Positions 8,431 through 17,428 of a stretch of DNA of 64,000 bases are shown one piece after another; the first letter of the stretch is position 1; each line of letters starts with the position of its first letter. The notes under the pieces were generated by a model. It ran no database searches and was not told where the DNA came from. It was given only the letters and a program-made list of their open reading frames with translations. The position numbers and the translations under genes were made by a program. Source of the stretch: Acinetobacter terrae (GTDB lineage Bacteria > Pseudomonadota > Gammaproteobacteria > Pseudomonadales > Moraxellaceae); assembly GCF_013004375.1 (NCBI RefSeq), contig NZ_JABERI010000036.1, forward strand, positions 1-64,000, written 5' to 3'.

Positions 8431-10080
8431 ATGGATTTCGATGCGGTTCTTTTACCCCCACGCAGGGAAAAAATGTTACAAGAAGGGTATTGGTTAAATA
8501 AAACGATACTTGATTCATTGAATGAAGCAGTATATCAATACCCGGATAAAGTTGCTTTGGTCAGTTATAAAATAGAAGATCAATCTGAAAAAAGCTTTAC
8601 TTATCGGGAAATGCTCCATACTGCTAATAAAATTTCATTAGGTTTGAAGCGTTTAGGTGTTCAAAAACAAGATATCGTATCTTGCCAATTACCCAATTGG
8701 TGGGAGTTCACTTTATTGTATATCGCTTGTCGTCGTATAGGTGCTGTACTTAATCCGTTAATGCCAATTTTTAGAGAGCGTGAGCTTTCATTTATGTTGA
8801 AACATACCGAAACTAAGGTGCTCATTGTACCTAAAGTCTTTCGTAAGTTTGACCATGAAAAACTCGCCTATCAATTACAGAAAAATATTGAAAGCCTAGA
8901 GCACGTCGTTGTAGTGGGTGGAGAGGGTGAGAATAGTTTTGAAAAATTATTATTAAATCACGGTCTAGATAATGACCCACAAATCTTAAATACCCTGAAT
9001 GATGTCACCATCACTGCTGACGATATTGCTCAACTTGTGTTTACCTCAGGTACTACAGGCGAACCTAAAGGGGTAATGCATACAGCGAACACCTTATTTT
9101 CCAATATTGTACCGTATGCCAAGCGTTTACATTTAAGCAAAGACGATGTGATTTTTATGGGGTCGCCAATGGCGCACCAAACCGGCTTTATGTACGGCTT
9201 AATTATGCCCGTACTGTTAAAAGCAAAAGCGGTGTTACAAGATGTTTGGGATGTAAATACTGCCATCGATTTGATTCATAAGCATGAAGTTACATTTACG
9301 ATGGCCTCTACACCATTTTTAAATGATTTATCTGAAGCGGTATTAGATACCCACCAATCTTTAGATAGCTTGAAATTATTCCTATGTGCGGGTGCGCCAA
9401 TTCCAAGTACGCTGGTTCAAAAAGCACGTCAAAATATGGGCGTTAAAGTAATTTCAGCTTGGGGAATGACCGAGTGTGGCGCTGTCACGACCACTCGCCC
9501 TGAAGATGATGACGAGCGTTCATTTAATACGGACGGACTTCCACTTCCAGGTGTTGAAGTTAAAATCGTGGATGATCACGGAGAGGTATTACCACCGCAT
9601 CAATCGGGCACGCTCATGATTCGTAGTTGTTCGAATTTTGGTGGATATATGAAACGGCCACATTTGAATGAAACCAGTGAAGATGATTGGTTTGATACGG
9701 GTGATATTGCCTATATGGACGAGCATGGCTATATCCGTATTGCGGGTCGTAAAAAAGATGTGATTATTCGGGGCGGTGAAAATATTCCAGTTGCCGAAGT
9801 GGAATCATTAATTTATTTACATCCAGATATTGCCACAGTCGCTTTAGTGCCTTATCCAGACGAACGAATGGGCGAAAAAGCCTGTGCAATTGTGAAGCTA
9901 AAAGAAGGTGCTCACTCAATTAGGTTAAAGGATCTGGTTGATTTCTTGAAAGTGCATAATCTGGCCAATCAATATTTGCCAGAGCGTTTGGAAGTCTGGG
10001 ATGAAATACCAATGACGCCTTCAGGCAAAATTCAAAAATTTAAGCTTCGTGACTTGTTGCAGCAAAGTGCAAAAGTATAA
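8431..10080 (+). CDS. aliA: Cyclohexanecarboxylate-CoA ligase
   Basis: A 549-residue adenylate-forming enzyme that activates the free acid to its CoA thioester. Seen: the AMP-binding P-loop TSGTTGEPKG (205-214), CRRIGAVLNPLMPIFRERE typical of the AliA group, the aromatic A5 region SAWGMTECGAVTTTRPEDDD, hinge motif DTGDIAYMDEHGYIRIAGRKKD, and the C-terminal catalytic lysine in PSGKIQK (Lys533). GGAG lies 9 nt before ATG. It follows aliB after 151 bp on the same strand. An acyl or aryl acid ligase of other specificity is possible, but the bad/ali neighbours favour cyclohexanecarboxylate. Confidence 0.83.
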   Translation: MDFDAVLLPPRREKMLQEGYWLNKTILDSLNEAVYQYPDKVALVSYKIEDQSEKSFTYREMLHTANKISLGLKRLGVQKQDIVSCQLPNWWEFTLLYIACRRIGAVLNPLMPIFRERELSFMLKHTETKVLIVPKVFRKFDHEKLAYQLQKNIESLEHVVVVGGEGENSFEKLLLNHGLDNDPQILNTLNDVTITADDIAQLVFTSGTTGEPKGVMHTANTLFSNIVPYAKRLHLSKDDVIFMGSPMAHQTGFMYGLIMPVLLKAKAVLQDVWDVNTAIDLIHKHEVTFTMASTPFLNDLSEAVLDTHQSLDSLKLFLCAGAPIPSTLVQKARQNMGVKVISAWGMTECGAVTTTRPEDDDERSFNTDGLPLPGVEVKIVDDHGEVLPPHQSGTLMIRSCSNFGGYMKRPHLNETSEDDWFDTGDIAYMDEHGYIRIAGRKKDVIIRGGENIPVAEVESLIYLHPDIATVALVPYPDERMGEKACAIVKLKEGAHSIRLKDLVDFLKVHNLANQYLPERLEVWDEIPMTPSGKIQKFKLRDLLQQSAKV

Positions 10081-10115
10081 AAAGCGTTAGGTTCAAGAAT
10101 GAATGAAAAACTTTC

Positions 10116-10147
10116 GTTGATAAATATCGCTGCTGATATTTATCAAC
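10116..10147. promoter_or_regulatory. 13-bp-arm inverted repeat before the porin gene
   Basis: GTTGATAAATATC-N6-GATATTTATCAAC is perfect, lies 36 bp after aliA and 73 bp before the porin start, and has no T-run. It could be a messenger-stabilising hairpin or an operator for the porin. Confidence 0.45.
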
Positions 10148-10219
10148 AGAAAGGCTGATTAAAAAAGACGATTTTAAACAGGAATGTGGAAAAGTCCTTA
10201 TTCAAAATGGAATTTTAGA

Positions 10220-11557
10220 ATGACAAAAAATGTAAAATTTTTAGCGAAGACAACCCTTAGTTTATCGATTTTAATGCTGGCGACCTCAAGCTATGCCGCA
10301 ATGACTTTAGAAGAACAAGTCACTCATCTGCAGCAGCAAGTACAGGAATTGCAGACTTTAATGCAGCAGCAAAAGCAGGCCAGTGAAAAAATTTCTGCCG
10401 AACTGCCAAAATTAAAAGAAAATACATCAGAAAAATCGGTGCTCAAAAGTGATCTGAAGCAGCTAGTGACAAAAGGGGGCGCTGAATTTGAATTGTATGG
10501 AAATGTGCGCGCCGATGCGAGTTATCAGTTCAAAGGGCCAAGCACCATGTATAACTATATTAGTGCTGTACCCTTAGAAGGCAGTGTAAATGAAGGCAAT
10601 AATTCGGATAAATTTCAAAGTACCTTAAATGCAACGCGATTCGGTTTTAATTTTAAAACGCCAAAAATTGGTGATCACAGCGTTGGTGGTAAAGTCGAAA
10701 TGGATTTTTTTGGAGGGGCCGGACGGGATTCCTTCCGTATCCGTCATGCATATTTAACTTATGATGAGTGGTTAATTGGTCAAACTTGGTCAAACTTCAA
10801 TGCAGTTGAATATTTCCCTGAAACTGTTGATGCCTCTTTATCTGTGGGAGGGTCTTTAACGCGGGTTCCACAAGTGAAATACAGCTATCCCGTGGATAAA
10901 AATATGAATCTTGCATTTAGCTTAGAAGATTCTAAAGCTGAAACTGTAACGACATCGGGAACGCAAGATTTTAAAACAGATGCCAATGCTAAGCTGAAAT
11001 TGCCATCTGCTGTTGGGCGTTTAAACTATAAATTCGAAAATGGTTCTGCACTTTCAGGGCGTGTGTTTTTAACGCAAAAAGCCACCAATCATGAAGGAAA
11101 TGATGATTTCTTGGCCTGGGGTGCTGCATTAGGCGGAAAATATCAGGTTACAGATAATACTTTAGTGCGTTTTGATTATAATCACATCAAAGGTGATACC
11201 AAAAATGTACTCTGGTCTAATTATGCCTATGTCTTCGATGCCAATGATAAGATGAAACCCAATGAGTTTGATACGGTCACTTTAGGGTTAACACAGAAGA
11301 TTACCCCTAAAATTCGTTCTACCTTAGGGTTTGGTTATATGAGAGCAAATGATAATAATAGTTTTGCCGATTTAGTACGCAATGGTAAGGATTCAACTCA
11401 AAACAAAGAGTTAAAAGAGGGTTGGATTAATATGTTCTATAATCCTGTTAAACCTATTAATTTGGGCATCGAATATATGTATGGTGAGCGAAAAACCTTT
11501 AATGATCAAAAAGGTATTGATAATCGTGTGAATTTAACGGCAATTTATGACTTTTAA
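10220..11557 (+). CDS. DcaP-like outer-membrane porin
   Basis: A 445-residue outer-membrane protein. The ATG at 10220 is chosen over one 12 codons upstream because it gives a clean signal peptide (MTKNVKFLAKTTLSLSILML... SSYA). The mature N-terminus (about 27-80) is a Gln-rich coiled coil (EEQVTHLQQQVQELQTLMQQ), as in DcaP trimeric channels of Acinetobacter, followed by a beta-rich barrel (FELYGNVRADASYQF, FKTPKIGDHSVGGKVEMDFFG) ending in the terminal Phe of YDF. DcaP channels take up dicarboxylates and other anions. Position directly after aliA suggests uptake of cyclohexanecarboxylate or related acids, which is inference. Confidence 0.85.
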   Translation: MTKNVKFLAKTTLSLSILMLATSSYAAMTLEEQVTHLQQQVQELQTLMQQQKQASEKISAELPKLKENTSEKSVLKSDLKQLVTKGGAEFELYGNVRADASYQFKGPSTMYNYISAVPLEGSVNEGNNSDKFQSTLNATRFGFNFKTPKIGDHSVGGKVEMDFFGGAGRDSFRIRHAYLTYDEWLIGQTWSNFNAVEYFPETVDASLSVGGSLTRVPQVKYSYPVDKNMNLAFSLEDSKAETVTTSGTQDFKTDANAKLKLPSAVGRLNYKFENGSALSGRVFLTQKATNHEGNDDFLAWGAALGGKYQVTDNTLVRFDYNHIKGDTKNVLWSNYAYVFDANDKMKPNEFDTVTLGLTQKITPKIRSTLGFGYMRANDNNSFADLVRNGKDSTQNKELKEGWINMFYNPVKPINLGIEYMYGERKTFNDQKGIDNRVNLTAIYDF

Positions 11558-11797
11558 ACGTTATTTAGATTTTATGTGAAATTATATTTAACGGTTGATC
11601 AGAATATAATTTTGGAAAAAATAAACTAACACCTCAGTGGAAATTTAAGAGTTAGGTTTGATGTAATTGAAATTAAACACACTAAAATTTAGCTTGAGTT
11701 TATCGATTTTATTTCGCTATATGATCACACTTACAGCAAGTTTGGCTGGTGTGTCGAGGATTTACTCTGACAAGCGAGCCACCTTGCTAATGTTGCG

Positions 11798-12047
11798 TAA
11801 GCGTCCGGTGAACCGAGTTCCTATTTTTAATTTGGATTGGGTTTGCAGCGATGTGGCCGCAATTCTTCAATCTGGCTGATTTTCTGTGTCGGCATCTTTT
11901 CAGCACATCACTTAAATAGGCATATGGATCCAGGCCATTCAGTTTTGCTGACTGTATGAGGATCATGTTGGCTGCACATTGACCACTGCGAAGTGACCCA
12001 ACAAACAGCCAGTTCTTACGCCCCGAGGCTTAGGACGCATTTGGTTG
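11798..12047 (-). mobile_element. IS66-family relic, 3' end of tnpC (copy A)
   Basis: On the minus strand the region encodes RKNWLFVGSLRSGQ and SAKLNGLDPYAYLSDVLKR, the conserved C-terminus of IS66 TnpC, then a frameshift into MPTQKISQIEELRPHRCKP. The outer end TAAGCGTCCGGTGAACC matches the end of a second relic at 21072. The rest of the element is missing, and the sequence is joined to group II intron sequence at about 12048. Confidence 0.75.
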
Positions 12048-12440
12048 TCGGCTAGTCAGACTCGGTTACCCACGTCTAACCCCTTAAAAACCGTGCATGC
12101 GAGTTTCCCAGCACACGGCTCAAGCCTCTGCTAATGCGCCATTGGGCACCCGGTTATACATCGTTGACATTGGCACATTGCACATCCCTTGGGCAATGCT
12201 GGTGGTAGATATCAAGATTAGTGGCCCGTCCGTCCCACCATGACTTACCTTCACAATATGGCGGTTGTGCCATGGTGTGTTTTTGGTGACCGGTTTAAGG
12301 CAGGCGCAGCAGCTGCCTACTTGCTGTAGCCACAACTCGATACATCTTGGCTCGCCCCTTTGCGCAGATAAGCATTCTTTTGTCCCCCTGCGGGAGTCAA
12401 ACTGTAACTCTATTAGGTTGAAATATATATGGAGAGTTTA
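12048..12440 (-). ncRNA. Group II intron relic with domain V
   Basis: On the minus strand, 12121 down to 12088 is exactly 34 nt and folds like group II intron domain V. GAGCCGTG pairs with CACGGTTT, there is a 2-nt TG bulge, and an inner helix is capped by GAAA. The catalytic AGC triad is present. A domain VI-like segment (12087-12048) follows before the IS66 sequence resumes. No reverse-transcriptase gene is visible upstream, so the intron is deleted or ORF-less. The 5' boundary is not seen, and 12440 is only an outer guess. Confidence 0.6.
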
Positions 12441-12667
12441 TGATCTGATTGATTTGTACCGCATAATGTAGCGTAAAAAATAAAAGTACTATTTAGAGAA
12501 TATGTATTTTATGAAAACATTTTTTCCTTGCATTTCTATTATATCTGTTACCTAAAGGTACTCAACCTTTTATATTTACAATTAAACTAAACTGAAATAA
12601 GCGGGTCATAAATTATTCATCTTGAGTATGTAAGTTGGGTAAATTTATAAAATTCAATGAGAAAATA

Positions 12668-14518
12668 GTGAAAAAACAACTTTCTACATTAATGATCGCT
12701 TTGCTTTCAGTGGGGATAGTCGCATGTAATGATGACAATAATGACAGCGTCAGTAATGCACCGATTAAACAAGAAGCAACCCCTAATTCAATTCAGTTGG
12801 AGCGAATGGGTACGTATGATGCACAGATATACGGTGCAAGCGCAGCGGAAATACCAGCTTATGATGCGGCAAGTAAGCGCTTGTTTGTAGTGAATGCACA
12901 AAAAGGCATGATCGATGTATTGGATTTAACTAATCCGAATCAACCTGTTTATTTACAATCCCTAGATGCAAAACAACATTTAGCCAACTCGGAAGTGAAC
13001 AGTGTTGCAGTACATAATGGAATTGTAGCACTGGCAGTTCAAGCAGAACAGAAAACGGATCCTGGTATCGTGGCTTTCTTTAATGCCAAAGATGCAAGTT
13101 TTATCAGTAAAGTTGAAGTGGGTGCTTTACCAGATATGCTGACGTTCACGCCAGATGGTAAAAAAATTCTGGTCGCGAATGAGGCTGAGCCAAGTGAAGG
13201 CTATGCCATTGATCCAGAAGGATCGATCAGCATTGTTGATATCAGCGATATTAAAAATCCAAAAGCTAAAGTAGTTGGTTTTAGCGCATGGAATGACCGT
13301 AAAGCCGAACTGGTTGAGAAAGGTATTCGTATTTTTGGACCAGCTGCAACTGTTGCTCAGGATTTAGAGCCTGAATATATTACAGTGAGTGCCGATGGTA
13401 AAACTGCTTGGGCAAGTTTACAAGAAAACAATGCGATTGCTGAAATTGATTTGAGTAAAGATCAAGTCATGGATATTTTCCCAATGGGTTATAAAGACCA
13501 TAGCCTTACTGAGAATGCATTAGATGCGGGTGACCGTGATAGCGGCATCAATATTAAAGCGTGGCCAGGATTAAAAAGCATGTATATGCCAGATGCGATT
13601 GCCCAATATCAGGTAGATGGTCAAACTTATTTGGTGACTGCTAATGAAGGTGATGCTCGTGAATGGCTAAAGGATGAGGCCGTTTATTTCACCACGAATG
13701 ATTTAAGTTCGGGGTATGCAGAAGAGATTCGAGTCAAACATTTATTCAATAGTAAAGGCTTCCGTACTAACGGTGATTATGCGGCACATTTACGTCAGAT
13801 TACTCCCGGGGTCAAAGGTGCGAAACTCAATCCAGCGATCTTTGGTGAATGTAAACTGGGTACGAACGAGGAAGTGTGTGTAAATAACTTAATTGATGAT
13901 TCTCAACTGGGCCGTTTAACCATTAGCTGGACGCAAGGCTATCAGAAAGATGCGAGTGGTCAGCCTGTACTTGATGAAAATGGACTAATGACGTACAACG
14001 CGCTTTATGCATATGGTGGTCGTTCATTTAGTATTGTTGATTCTAAAACCAAAGCAATTATTTGGGATTCGGGTAATGAATTTGAACGTAAGGTAGCAGA
14101 ACTGTTTCCTGAAAACTTTAATTCCAACCATGAAGAAATTGGTATGGATAACCGCAGTGATAACAAAGGACCGGAACCAGAAGGGGTTACTTTAGGTAAG
14201 ATTGGTCAGAAAACTTTTGCTTTTATTGGTTTGGAGCGGGTAGGTGGAATTATGGTGTATGACATCAGTAATCCCAAAGCCCCTAAATTTGTACAATATT
14301 TTAATGACCGTAGTTTCAAGCAAGAACCTTTGTTGAACTCAGCTAGTCAGCCTGTTGTAGATAAGGATGGGATTCAAATTATGCGCGAAAAATCAGATCT
14401 AGGTCCTGAAGGCCTAGTCTTTATTGCTGCTAAAGACTCACCAAATGGCAAGCCATTACTCGTAGTTGGTAATGAAGTTAGCGGTACGACTACGGTTTAT
14501 CAAATTAAAGTGATGTAA
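12668..14518 (+). CDS. Choice-of-anchor I domain lipoprotein
   Basis: About 616 residues from a GTG start at 12668, giving the signal MKKQLSTLMIALLSVGIVAC with a lipobox Cys. An upstream TTG would put charged residues ahead of the signal and is less likely. The mature protein begins with an Asn/Asp-rich linker and then beta-propeller-like repeats (SKRLFVVNAQKGMIDVLDL, GALPDMLTFTPDGKKILVAN, EYITVSADGKTAWASL, YLVTANEGDAREW), typical of choice-of-anchor I or alkaline-phosphatase-like surface proteins. A GPEPEGV motif is near the C-terminus. No gene partner is adjacent. Function is unknown; an exported phosphatase or phytase-like activity is only a possibility. Confidence 0.75.
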   Translation: MKKQLSTLMIALLSVGIVACNDDNNDSVSNAPIKQEATPNSIQLERMGTYDAQIYGASAAEIPAYDAASKRLFVVNAQKGMIDVLDLTNPNQPVYLQSLDAKQHLANSEVNSVAVHNGIVALAVQAEQKTDPGIVAFFNAKDASFISKVEVGALPDMLTFTPDGKKILVANEAEPSEGYAIDPEGSISIVDISDIKNPKAKVVGFSAWNDRKAELVEKGIRIFGPAATVAQDLEPEYITVSADGKTAWASLQENNAIAEIDLSKDQVMDIFPMGYKDHSLTENALDAGDRDSGINIKAWPGLKSMYMPDAIAQYQVDGQTYLVTANEGDAREWLKDEAVYFTTNDLSSGYAEEIRVKHLFNSKGFRTNGDYAAHLRQITPGVKGAKLNPAIFGECKLGTNEEVCVNNLIDDSQLGRLTISWTQGYQKDASGQPVLDENGLMTYNALYAYGGRSFSIVDSKTKAIIWDSGNEFERKVAELFPENFNSNHEEIGMDNRSDNKGPEPEGVTLGKIGQKTFAFIGLERVGGIMVYDISNPKAPKFVQYFNDRSFKQEPLLNSASQPVVDKDGIQIMREKSDLGPEGLVFIAAKDSPNGKPLLVVGNEVSGTTTVYQIKVM

Positions 14519-14981
14519 AAAACCGAATAAAAAAGGACTCATGAACTGCACTCCGAAAATTGGTTATTTTATTCTAATTTGAAGAGTGCTTTTCTCTGTC
14601 TGGGTATTCTAAAAAATTTCAACCTCAATCAGGTATAAGAGGGCGATGCTGATCTATTTAATTTTTAAATCAGTAATATTTTCAAACATTACCTTATTTC
14701 TGAATGTGTCTAAGATCACTTAGACAACAGCTTCAATTTAAAACTGGTGTTCAAAGTTTATGAACTTATGTACTATCAAATAATCCTTCAGGGAAGGCTT
14801 TTATCCTGAGCCAGGAATATGCTGGATTTAGATTAAAAAATCAGAGCTGAAATTTAGATTTAATCAAAGCTCTGCAAAACTGATAAGTAAATTTTACGTC
14901 TTTATCAAAGTATAAAAGAATAGGAATACAGCTGCTCTGCCAATTGCAGTATGATGCTTTTAAACTGAACTGGAGAGGCTC
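14519..14981. other. Intergenic region, no gene seen
   Basis: AT-rich, 463 bp. It has no start with a ribosome site and no long reading frame. The last bases carry GGAGAGG, the ribosome site for the TTG start at 14982. Confidence 0.6.
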
Positions 14982-16208
14982 TTGCGCGTTGTTCGCTATA
15001 AATCTGTGGTTATTATTATACTGCTCATACTTGCAGCGGGTTTTGCCCTGTTTCGATGGTGGCAGGGACCGCTATTGCCAGCTTATACCATTGCGTCGAC
15101 GCCTCTGGTGCAAACTGTGGTGGCAACCGGGCGAGTAGCGACAGTATCACGCGCTCAGGTTGGCAGTGAAATTACTGGTGTGGTCCTTGAGCGGCTTGTA
15201 CAGGAAGGTGATCAGGTTTCGCCAGGTGACCTGTTATTGGTTCTGAAATCGGATGAACTAATTGCTCAGGCGAGGCAGGCTGAAGTTGCACTGACCGAAC
15301 TGGCAACCAGCAGGCGTCCACAGGCAGCAGCAGAATTAGCTAGTGCTAAAGCACAACTAGAACAGGCCAGCCGAGAAGCAGCACGTAGGCGTAATTTAGA
15401 AGCAGGAATACTGTCGGCTGAAGAAATAGAGAAGGCTGTTGAGACTGAAAGAGTGGCCCGCAACAACTTTGATGCGGTACGTTTAAGGGCGACAGCATTG
15501 GCACCGGGTCAAGTCGAGGAAGCTAAGCTTCGTGAGCAACTTGCTGCGACACAAGCTCAGCTTGCCAAAACAAAAATACGTGCTGGAGTAGCAGGTACGG
15601 TGCTGACACGCGATGTGGAGCCGGGCGATCTGGTACAGCCCGGTCGGACATTATTTACCATTGCACTGAATGGCAATACGGAAATTCGAGTGCCGCTTGA
15701 TGAAAGAAATTTATCACGGCTTGCCTTGCAGCAAAATGCAGCAGTGATTGCCGATTCGTACCCTGATCAATCTTTTCCTGCCCGTATCAATTTTATTGCA
15801 CCGAGTATTGATCCACAGCGAGGTACGGTAGAGGTTCGGTTAGCGGTTGATCCAGTACCCGACTTTCTACGTCAGGACATGACTGTCTCGGTCAATGTCG
15901 AAACTGACAGACGTGAGCGAGCATTGACCATCCCTAATGATGCTTTAAGCAGTATAAAGGGAAATAAGGCAGTAGTGCTGTTGGTGCGTGATGGAAAAAT
16001 ACAGCATCAGCAAGTTACCTTAGGTTTACGTGGCTTAGCCATGTCGGAAGTGGTTTCAGGTTTGAGTCAGGGTGATCATGTACTTGCCGATGCCGAATCC
16101 TCATTAAAAGAGGGAGCGCGGGTACGCTTAAAACTGCAAAAAATACCATTGAATAATCAAGCTGGTGACACAGACAGCAAAAATGAATTACCGGTGAAAT
16201 TCGATTGA
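14982..16208 (+). CDS. MacA-like periplasmic adaptor (membrane fusion protein)
   Basis: A 408-residue adaptor linking an inner-membrane ABC transporter to an outer-membrane channel. It starts at TTG with GGAG 6 nt upstream. A single N-terminal membrane segment (about 8-25, VVIIILLILAAGFALF) is followed by a biotinyl-lipoyl-like half motif (VATGRVATVSRAQVGSEITG), an Ala/Glu/Arg-rich helical hairpin (about 85-195), the second lipoyl half (AGVAGTVLTRDVEPGDLVQPG) and beta-barrel and membrane-proximal domains. It overlaps the permease gene by 4 bp and belongs to a three-gene operon with permease and ATPase. The substrate is unknown. Confidence 0.87.
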   Translation: MRVVRYKSVVIIILLILAAGFALFRWWQGPLLPAYTIASTPLVQTVVATGRVATVSRAQVGSEITGVVLERLVQEGDQVSPGDLLLVLKSDELIAQARQAEVALTELATSRRPQAAAELASAKAQLEQASREAARRRNLEAGILSAEEIEKAVETERVARNNFDAVRLRATALAPGQVEEAKLREQLAATQAQLAKTKIRAGVAGTVLTRDVEPGDLVQPGRTLFTIALNGNTEIRVPLDERNLSRLALQQNAAVIADSYPDQSFPARINFIAPSIDPQRGTVEVRLAVDPVPDFLRQDMTVSVNVETDRRERALTIPNDALSSIKGNKAVVLLVRDGKIQHQQVTLGLRGLAMSEVVSGLSQGDHVLADAESSLKEGARVRLKLQKIPLNNQAGDTDSKNELPVKFD

Positions 16209-17428
16209 AAAACTTTTTCGGGCGGCTTTGGACCGAGTGGACGATCGCAATCAGTTTTTTGCGCGAGGGCCGTGCACAGTCCATCATGATCACTGTGGGC
16301 GTCGCAGTGGGTGTGGCGGTAATTGTGTTTATTAGCGCTTTAATTCAAGGATTGCAGTCGAATATTGTCGAACGTACTTTGGGAACACAGGCGCATATTC
16401 GTTTGCTGTCACCGGATGAGGTGAATCAGATTGTGCGGCCTGCAGCCGGTACTGTACAGTTGCTGCAGGAAGATAAACGGGCACAGCGGCTGCGCTCGAT
16501 CAATAACTGGCAGCAGATTACCGAGACCTTGGATCAGTTACCCATATTGACTGCTGTTTCACCCGTAGTGTCTGGACCTGCCTTTGTGCAACGCGGTGAT
16601 GCAGTCGAATCGGTCGCATTGGTCGGTATCAATCTAGAACGTTACCAACAGATCATCCCCCTGAAAGAATATTTGCAGAGTGGTCAGTTACGAGTGGGTG
16701 CTGACGAGGTACTGATTGGCAGCCAGTTAGCCAAAGATCTGGGAGTACAAGTCGGGAGTAAGTTACGATTAGATACCGGTCAGGAGAACAGTGCCGTGGT
16801 CAATATCTCCGGGATATTTGAACTGGGGGTACGCGAACTAGATGCGCGTTACGTCTATCTGGACTTAAAACAGGCACAATCGCTACTCAGTTTGCCTGGG
16901 GGAGTCACGGTGATTGACCTGACCATCGCAGATATTTTTGAGGCAGATAACATTGCTGCACAGATAGGACGCTTGACCTCATTAAAAGCCGAAAGCTGGA
17001 TTGAAACCAATGCCCAGCTTATGAATGCGATTACAGCGCAAAGCCTGTCGACCAACATGATTATTGTCTTTGTGGCGATTTCTGTGGCCTTTGGGATCGC
17101 CAGCGTCATGTCGGTCAGTGTGGTGCAGCGAACCCGGGAAATTGGCATTATGCGTGCGACAGGTGCGACCCAATCACAAATCTTACGAATTTTCTTATTT
17201 CAGGGTGCAATATTTGGCTTGCTGGGTTCGGTTCTAGGTAGTGCTGCCAGTTATGTGTTGGTATGGGTATTTAATACTTTTGGTCCAGGTTTATTTTATA
17301 TTCCTGTGTCTACAGAGCTAGTGATGCTGGCAGTGTTACTTGCTACACTGACTGGCGTGCTGGCTGCAGCTGTACCATCGCGCCGGGCAGCCGCACTCGA
17401 TCCAGTGGAGGCGATTCGTCATGTCTGA
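16205..17428 (+). CDS. MacB/FtsX-type ABC transporter permease
   Basis: A 407-residue permease with one N-terminal membrane helix (about 27-48), a large periplasmic domain (about 50-275; VSPVVSGPAFVQRGD, LVGINLERYQQI) and three C-terminal helices. The conserved cytoplasmic segment VQRTREIGIMRATGATQSQI and the terminal RRAAALDPVEAIRHV are typical of MacB/LolC/FtsX permeases. The TTG start overlaps the adaptor stop (TTGA), suggesting translational coupling, and the 3' end overlaps the ATPase gene by 8 bp. The ATPase is separate rather than fused as in classical MacB. Export of a lipid, peptide or macrolide-like compound is possible. Confidence 0.88.
   Translation: MKNFFGRLWTEWTIAISFLREGRAQSIMITVGVAVGVAVIVFISALIQGLQSNIVERTLGTQAHIRLLSPDEVNQIVRPAAGTVQLLQEDKRAQRLRSINNWQQITETLDQLPILTAVSPVVSGPAFVQRGDAVESVALVGINLERYQQIIPLKEYLQSGQLRVGADEVLIGSQLAKDLGVQVGSKLRLDTGQENSAVVNISGIFELGVRELDARYVYLDLKQAQSLLSLPGGVTVIDLTIADIFEADNIAAQIGRLTSLKAESWIETNAQLMNAITAQSLSTNMIIVFVAISVAFGIASVMSVSVVQRTREIGIMRATGATQSQILRIFLFQGAIFGLLGSVLGSAASYVLVWVFNTFGPGLFYIPVSTELVMLAVLLATLTGVLAAAVPSRRAAALDPVEAIRHV

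Noticed and set aside
11667..11879. A 70-codon plus-strand frame before the IS66 relic
   Set aside because: It has no ribosome site, runs into the antisense of IS66 tnpC, and has no recognisable protein features.
12120..12471. Overlapping frames on both strands in the intron region
   Set aside because: They lie in the group II intron relic and have no protein-family features. RNA structure explains the sequence better.
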